A stretch of 63,858 nucleotides of DNA, from contig NZ_JASISZ010000052.1 in NCBI RefSeq assembly GCF_030063355.1, forward strand, positions 1 to 63,858, given 5' to 3'. Position numbers and translations under genes: made by a program. The stretch is from Streptomyces sp. PH10-H1. GTDB taxonomy: Bacteria; Actinomycetota; Actinomycetes; Streptomycetales; Streptomycetaceae. Positions 60,031-63,858 of the stretch are shown here, one piece after another. The notes under the pieces are model-generated. The model had not been told where the DNA came from, ran no database searches, and saw only the letters and a program-made list of their open reading frames with translations. The stretch's first letter is position 1. Each line of letters starts with the position of its first letter.

Positions 60031-60918
60031 TCAGCTCTTGATGGCGCCGGTGAGCACGCCCTTGGTGAAGTACTTCTGCAGGAAGGGATAGACGATGAGA
60101 ATCGGCACGGTGGCCACCACCAGCACCGCCATCTGGATCGTCTGCGGCGCGGACACCATGCCCGCCTCGCTCACCCCGGTGTCGGCGATCTGCGCGCCGT
60201 TGATCACATACGTCCGCAGCACCTGCTGCAGCGGCCAGTGGTCGGAGTTGAGGTAGATCGACGCATAGAACCAGGCGTTCCAGTACGACACCGCGTAGAA
60301 GAGCCCGACGACGGCGAGCGCCGCCTTGGACAGCGGGAGAACGATCTTCCGCAGCACCATCCAGTCCCCCGCCCCGTCGAGCCGGGCCGCCTCGTACAGC
60401 TCCTCGGGCACCGACTGGAAGAACCCGCGCAGCACCACCAGATTGAAGACGTTGATCAGCACGGGCGCGACGATCGAGGAGTAGCTGTCGAGCATCCCCA
60501 GGCCTTTGACCAGCAGGAAGCCGGGGATCATGCCGGGCGGGAAGAGGAAGGTGAAAAGGATCAGCAGCAGCACGGGCCGGCCGCCGAAGACGCCGGGGCG
60601 GCTCAGCGCGTAGGCCAGTCCGATCGTGCACGCGAGGCTGATCGCCGTACCGACCACCGTCACGCCCGCGCTCACCCACAGCGCATGCCCGACGATCCCG
60701 CCGTCGAAGATCTGCCGGTAGGCGCGCAGGGTCGGGTGCTGCGGCCACAGCACCCAGCCGCCGTTGTCCACGACCTCCTGGTTGGAGGCCAGACTGGTCG
60801 AGACGATGATCAGGAACGGGACGAGGACCAACGCCACGACTGCCGCCAGCGCCACGGCCTTCGCCGCCCGCGTGACCGGCCGCGGCCTCTCCATCCAGCT
60901 GGGGCGGACGGCGCTCAT
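60031..60918 (-). CDS. sugar ABC transporter permease, LplC/YtcP-like
   Basis: A 295-aa six-helix permease of the CUT1 class with the EAA loop EELYEAARLDGAGDWMVLRKIVLP. The ATG at 60918 overlaps the stop of the preceding permease (ATGA). No ATPase gene is in the cluster; a shared MsiK-type ATPase elsewhere is usual in streptomycetes. Confidence 0.92.
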   Translation of the reverse strand: MSAVRPSWMERPRPVTRAAKAVALAAVVALVLVPFLIIVSTSLASNQEVVDNGGWVLWPQHPTLRAYRQIFDGGIVGHALWVSAGVTVVGTAISLACTIGLAYALSRPGVFGGRPVLLLILFTFLFPPGMIPGFLLVKGLGMLDSYSSIVAPVLINVFNLVVLRGFFQSVPEELYEAARLDGAGDWMVLRKIVLPLSKAALAVVGLFYAVSYWNAWFYASIYLNSDHWPLQQVLRTYVINGAQIADTGVSEAGMVSAPQTIQMAVLVVATVPILIVYPFLQKYFTKGVLTGAIKS

Positions 60919-61925
60919 CGGTACACCCCCTGCTCTCCGAGACGATGTGCGATCTTGTTGGCCGCATAGACCAGCACGGCTCCGACGAGGCCCTTGAACA
61001 GCCCTGCCGCGGCGGCGAATCCGAAGTCGCCGCCGATGATGCCCTTGTAGTAGACGAAGGTGTCGATGATCTCCGCCGCCTCCGGCCCCACCGCCGGGCG
61101 CTGCAGCAGCATCTGCTCGAAGCCGACGGACAGTACGTCGCCGAGCCGCATGATCAGCAGCAGCACGACGATGGGCCGCACGGCGGGCAGCGTCACATGC
61201 CAGAAGCGCCGCCACGGTCCGGCGCCGTCGATCGCGGCAGCCTCGTACTGCTGCTCGTCGACCTGGGCGAGCGCGGCGAGGAAGATGATCGTCCCCCAGC
61301 CGGCGTCCTTCCAGATCACCTGTGCCACCACCAGCGGCTTGAAGGCGTCAGGGTTGCCGATGATGTCGACGCTGTGCAGCCCGGCGTCGCCGAGCGCGCT
61401 GTTCAGCAGGCCGGTGTCACCCAGCAGTTGCTGGAAGAGCGCCACGACGATGACCCAGGACAGGAAGTGCGGAAGATACGCGACGCTCTGCACGAAACGC
61501 CTGACGCTGTCCCTCGTCAGGCTGTGCAGCAGCATGGCGAGTGCGAGCGGGACGGGGAAGTAGAACGTCAGCTGCAGCAGCGCTATCCACACCGTGTTGA
61601 CGACAGACGCCCAGAAGTCGCCGTCCTGGAACATCCGCTGGAAGTTCTCCAGCCCGATCCACTGGCTCGCCCACAGTCCGTCGAACGGAACGTAGTCCTT
61701 GAACGCGATGACGTTGCCGGCCATCGCGCCGTAGTGGAACAGCAGGAAGTACGCCAGCCCCGGCAGCATCAGCAGCAGAAGGACCCGGTCCTTGCGGAAC
61801 CGCTTCCACCGTGAGTCCGGGCGCGGCCCTCCCACATCCCCATCGGGCACAGCGGGCTCATCGGGCCCGGTGGGCGCGACGGCCGCATGGCTGCGGTCAG
61901 TGGTGCCCCGGTCGGCTATCGCCAT
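60915..61925 (-). CDS. sugar ABC transporter permease, LplB-like
   Basis: A 336-aa permease with a long hydrophilic N-terminus, then six helices and the EAA loop QYEAAAIDGAGPWRRFWHVTLP. The ATG at 61925 follows CAGGGAGGAC. First gene of the operon permease - permease - binding protein - LacI. Confidence 0.92.
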   Translation of the reverse strand: MAIADRGTTDRSHAAVAPTGPDEPAVPDGDVGGPRPDSRWKRFRKDRVLLLLMLPGLAYFLLFHYGAMAGNVIAFKDYVPFDGLWASQWIGLENFQRMFQDGDFWASVVNTVWIALLQLTFYFPVPLALAMLLHSLTRDSVRRFVQSVAYLPHFLSWVIVVALFQQLLGDTGLLNSALGDAGLHSVDIIGNPDAFKPLVVAQVIWKDAGWGTIIFLAALAQVDEQQYEAAAIDGAGPWRRFWHVTLPAVRPIVVLLLIMRLGDVLSVGFEQMLLQRPAVGPEAAEIIDTFVYYKGIIGGDFGFAAAAGLFKGLVGAVLVYAANKIAHRLGEQGVYR

Positions 61926-61955
61926 CGCGTCCTCCCTGACGGTCAAGGTGGGAGG

Positions 61956-62062
61956 AAACTAAACCGGTTACTACGTCAGGTCAAGACCTTGAACCACTGG
62001 GGTTCTTGACCTGCAGGGCTCACGGCTCTAGCCTCCGTGCAACATCAAGTAACCGTTTACTT
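61956..62062. promoter_or_regulatory. back-to-back promoters with paired LacI operators
   Basis: Minus-strand promoter: TTGACC (61984-61979), 17-bp spacer, TAGTTT (61961-61956). Plus-strand promoter: TTGACC (62006-62011), 17-bp spacer, TAGCCT (62029-62034). The -35 regions are mirror copies (CAGGTCAAG 61977 / CTTGACCTG 62005). Operator 1, CTAAACCGGTTACTA (61959-61973), covers the minus -10; operator 2, AAGTAACCGTTTACTT (62047-62062), lies just after the plus start point. Both share GTAACCGnTTA with the central CG of LacI sites. Confidence 0.8.
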
Positions 62063-62075
62063 CGTGGGGGATGTC

Positions 62076-63080
62076 ATGGCGGACCGACCGACCGCAGTCC
62101 TGGCCATGCGCGCGGACGTAGTCGACGCGGTGCTTCCGGCCGATCTACGGGCCCGGCTCGAGAACTGCGTACGGCTCCACCCCGACCTCCTCACCAGCGG
62201 CTTCGGCACGCCCGCGGCCCGTGCGGCGCTCGGCGCGGCCGATCTGCTCATCACCGGCTGGGGCTGTTCGCCCATCGACGCGGACGTACTGGCCGCCGCC
62301 CCGCGGCTCGGCGCCGTCGTCCACGCCGCCGGCACCGTCAAACACCATGTGCACCCAGCCGTCTGGCAGCGCGGAATCACCGTCTCCTCCGCCGCCGACG
62401 CCAACGCGGGGCCCGTCATCGAGTTCACACTCGCCACCATCGTGCTGGCCGCCCGCCGCACGCTCGGCACCGCCGCCCAATACGCCAGGGGCGACGTGCC
62501 CGGCTTCGGCGAGCGCCAGGGCGGCGACGGCGCGACCATCGGCGTCATCGGCGCCTCCCGCATCGGCCGTGGCGTCATCGCCCGCCTCGCACCGGCGCCC
62601 GCCGGCTATCGCATCCTGCTCGCCGACCCCTACGTCTCCCCCGCGACGGCCGCCGAACTCGGCGTCCAGCTCATGGAGTTGGACGACCTGTGCCGGGCCT
62701 CCGACATCGTCACCGTCCACGCCCCCGACCTGCCCGAGACCCACCAGCTGCTCGACGCCCGGCGACTCGCCCTGCTCCGCGACGGCTCCACCCTCATCAA
62801 CACCGCACGCGGCCGGCTCATCGACACCGACGCCCTGGTCCGCGAATGCGCCACCGGCCGCCTCGACGCCTATCTGGACGTCTCTGAGCCCGAGCCGCTC
62901 CCCCACGGCCACCCGCTCCTCGGGCTCCCCAACGTGTTGGTCACCCCCCACATCGCCGGCTGCCAGGGCAGCGAGATCCGCCGCCTCGGCGCCTACGCCG
63001 TCGACGAAGTCGAGCGGTGGACCCGGGGTGGGCGTCTGCTGGGCGAGGTGAGCGCGGCCGACCTGGCGCGCATCGCGTAG
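62076..63080 (+). CDS. D-isomer-specific 2-hydroxyacid dehydrogenase
   Basis: A 334-aa NAD(P)-dependent dehydrogenase. The Rossmann motif is IGVIGASRIGRGV, the catalytic Arg in LINTARGRLID, the Glu in DVSEPEPLP, and the His in VTPHIAGCQG: all active-site residues are there. It would oxidise or reduce a 2-hydroxy/2-keto acid. Linkage by shared operators to a sugar importer suggests a role in breaking down the imported compound, perhaps a sugar acid. The start ATG 62076 follows GGGGGATGTC. Confidence 0.9.
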   Translation: MADRPTAVLAMRADVVDAVLPADLRARLENCVRLHPDLLTSGFGTPAARAALGAADLLITGWGCSPIDADVLAAAPRLGAVVHAAGTVKHHVHPAVWQRGITVSSAADANAGPVIEFTLATIVLAARRTLGTAAQYARGDVPGFGERQGGDGATIGVIGASRIGRGVIARLAPAPAGYRILLADPYVSPATAAELGVQLMELDDLCRASDIVTVHAPDLPETHQLLDARRLALLRDGSTLINTARGRLIDTDALVRECATGRLDAYLDVSEPEPLPHGHPLLGLPNVLVTPHIAGCQGSEIRRLGAYAVDEVERWTRGGRLLGEVSAADLARIA

Positions 63081-63139
63081 GGCCTGTCCGGCCGATCATG
63101 GGCGCGACAGGACCACTCGTACCCGGTGCACCCTGCCGG

Positions 63140-63649
63140 TCACGACAAGCGCGGCAGCTCCATCTCGTACTCGGTCTGCGATTCGTCGAGCGGGAACGCC
63201 ATGGTCTCGCCGGTCCTGGTGAACCCGAGCCGCGTGTAGAACGCCTGCGCCCGGGCGTTGTCCTCGTGGACCCACAGCCGCACTCGGCCGATCTTCTCCG
63301 GCAGCTCCCACGACCAGTCGACCGCGGCCCGCAGCAACCTCTCGGACAGCCCGTTCCCCCGGCCCTCCGGCCGCATGTACACCCCGACGAGGTGGGTCTG
63401 CGGCACCGGGAACGCCGCCCCCACCTCGACCAGTACCGTCACCGACCCCACCCACTCGCCGGCCTCACCGACCGCGACGAACCCCGGTGTGGTCCCTCTG
63501 CGCTGCCACACCTCTTCCGGGAACGCCGCTTCCGTCTCATAGGTGTTGACGAAGGCCACGCTGCTTGCCGGGTCCTGAAGCGCGGCCAGCCGCAGCTTCT
63601 TCCTCTTCTGCCACTCGCCGGGTCGAGTGGCGCGTATCTCGTATCCCAT
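63140..63649 (-). CDS. GNAT-family N-acetyltransferase
   Basis: A 169-aa acetyltransferase with acetyl-CoA loop VGVYMRPEGRGNGLSERLL and NARAQAFYTRLGFTRTGE. Substrate unknown. It starts with MGYEIRATRPGEWQ; the next upstream feature is the 5S rRNA terminator. Confidence 0.9.
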   Translation of the reverse strand: MGYEIRATRPGEWQKRKKLRLAALQDPASSVAFVNTYETEAAFPEEVWQRRGTTPGFVAVGEAGEWVGSVTVLVEVGAAFPVPQTHLVGVYMRPEGRGNGLSERLLRAAVDWSWELPEKIGRVRLWVHEDNARAQAFYTRLGFTRTGETMAFPLDESQTEYEMELPRLS

Positions 63650-63688
63650 CCGGCGATCGTGTCAGCCGCCCGGGCAGCATCGCAACGC

Positions 63689-63730
63689 AAAAAAACCGTA
63701 GGCCCGAGATCAGAGATCCCGGGCCTACGG
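63689..63730 (-). terminator. rho-independent terminator of the rRNA operon
   Basis: On the minus strand CCGTAGGCCCGGGATC pairs with GATCTCGGGCCTACGG around TCT, then seven T follow (A7 at 63689-63695). It lies 10 bp after the 5S gene. Confidence 0.95.
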
Positions 63731-63739
63731 CCAATGATT

Positions 63740-63858
63740 GTTCGGCGGTGTCCTACTCTCCCACAGGGTCCCCCCTGCAGTACCATCGGCGCTGAAAGGC
63801 TTAGCTTCCGGGTTCGGAATGTAACCGGGCGTTTCCCTAACGCTATGACCACCGAAAC
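63740..63858 (-). rRNA. rrf: 5S ribosomal RNA
   Basis: The 119-nt minus-strand sequence starts GTTTCGGTGGTCATAGCG and ends CCGCCGAAC, which pair as helix I; it contains CCGAACCCGGAAGC of loop C and GATGGTACTGCAGGG. It fits the complete Streptomyces 5S RNA and reaches the window edge, so the 23S and 16S genes should lie beyond on the right, transcribed toward this window. Confidence 0.96.

Overview
The window is chromosomal DNA of a high-GC actinomycete, almost certainly a Streptomyces. The support is the codon bias, frequent GTG starts, mycothiol synthase (mshD), the RsiG/AmfC developmental anti-sigma factor, the nickel regulator Nur, the nitrogen regulator GlnR and a Streptomyces-type 5S rRNA at the right edge. 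From memory, the order rsiG - dtd - ygfZ - nur - sulfurtransferase - glnR - htrA-like protease - two-component pair - mshD - ppk - CHAD - nudix - pstSCAB - pit - csoR - T4SS-like cluster follows a conserved block of the S. coelicolor core chromosome; a synteny comparison should confirm this.

Layout. 1-2.2 kb: accessory-looking segment with an unrecognised gene, a MerR-PP2C fusion and a 58-aa companion, closed by a 20-bp inverted repeat. 2.2-5.4 kb: ECF42-type sigma factor with its DGPF partner, divergent soxR, and a frameshifted DinB gene. 5.4-14.3 kb: asd/dapA pair, GNAT, a GntR-HAD-phosphotransferase set, an Eis-like acetyltransferase, an asparaginase and rsiG. 14.4-24.6 kb: dtd, ygfZ, nur, nitrobindin-like protein, a 34-aa membrane protein, one broken and one intact anchored exported protein, and a sulfur group (sulfurtransferase with a 26-aa leader peptide, DUF1416). 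24.7-33 kb: glnR behind a 22-aa ORF, a LacI regulator, an HtrA-like protease, a two-component system, an MFS exporter and mshD. 33-43.4 kb is a phosphate block: ppk, CHAD, nudix, PHO box, pstSCAB, then convergent pit with its DUF47 partner, and copper-sensing csoR. 43.9-49 kb: lipoprotein, FAD oxidase, PAP2 phosphatase, wall hydrolase. 49.3-57 kb: six-gene type IV secretion-like operon. 57-63 kb: LacI-controlled sugar ABC importer divergent from a 2-hydroxyacid dehydrogenase. 63.7 kb to the end: 5S rRNA and its terminator.

Three things stand out. (1) At least seven genes (soxR, the eis-like gene, ygfZ, the broken gene at 17254, mshD, the gene at 43898 and the VirD4-like gene; a weaker eighth is the nudix gene) carry a short tandem array whose first unit contains the gene's own stop codon. 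(2) The T4SS-like operon has an intact VirB4 ATPase but a VirD4-like protein whose P-loop position is degenerate, with no relaxase in the window and a divergent transglycosylase/NlpC hydrolase. (3) Several regulatory layouts can be read directly: a PHO box of 11-nt units before pstS, a CsoR operator, paired LacI operators on back-to-back TTGACC-17-TAG promoters, a MerR promoter with a 19-bp spacer, and a leader peptide before the sulfurtransferase.
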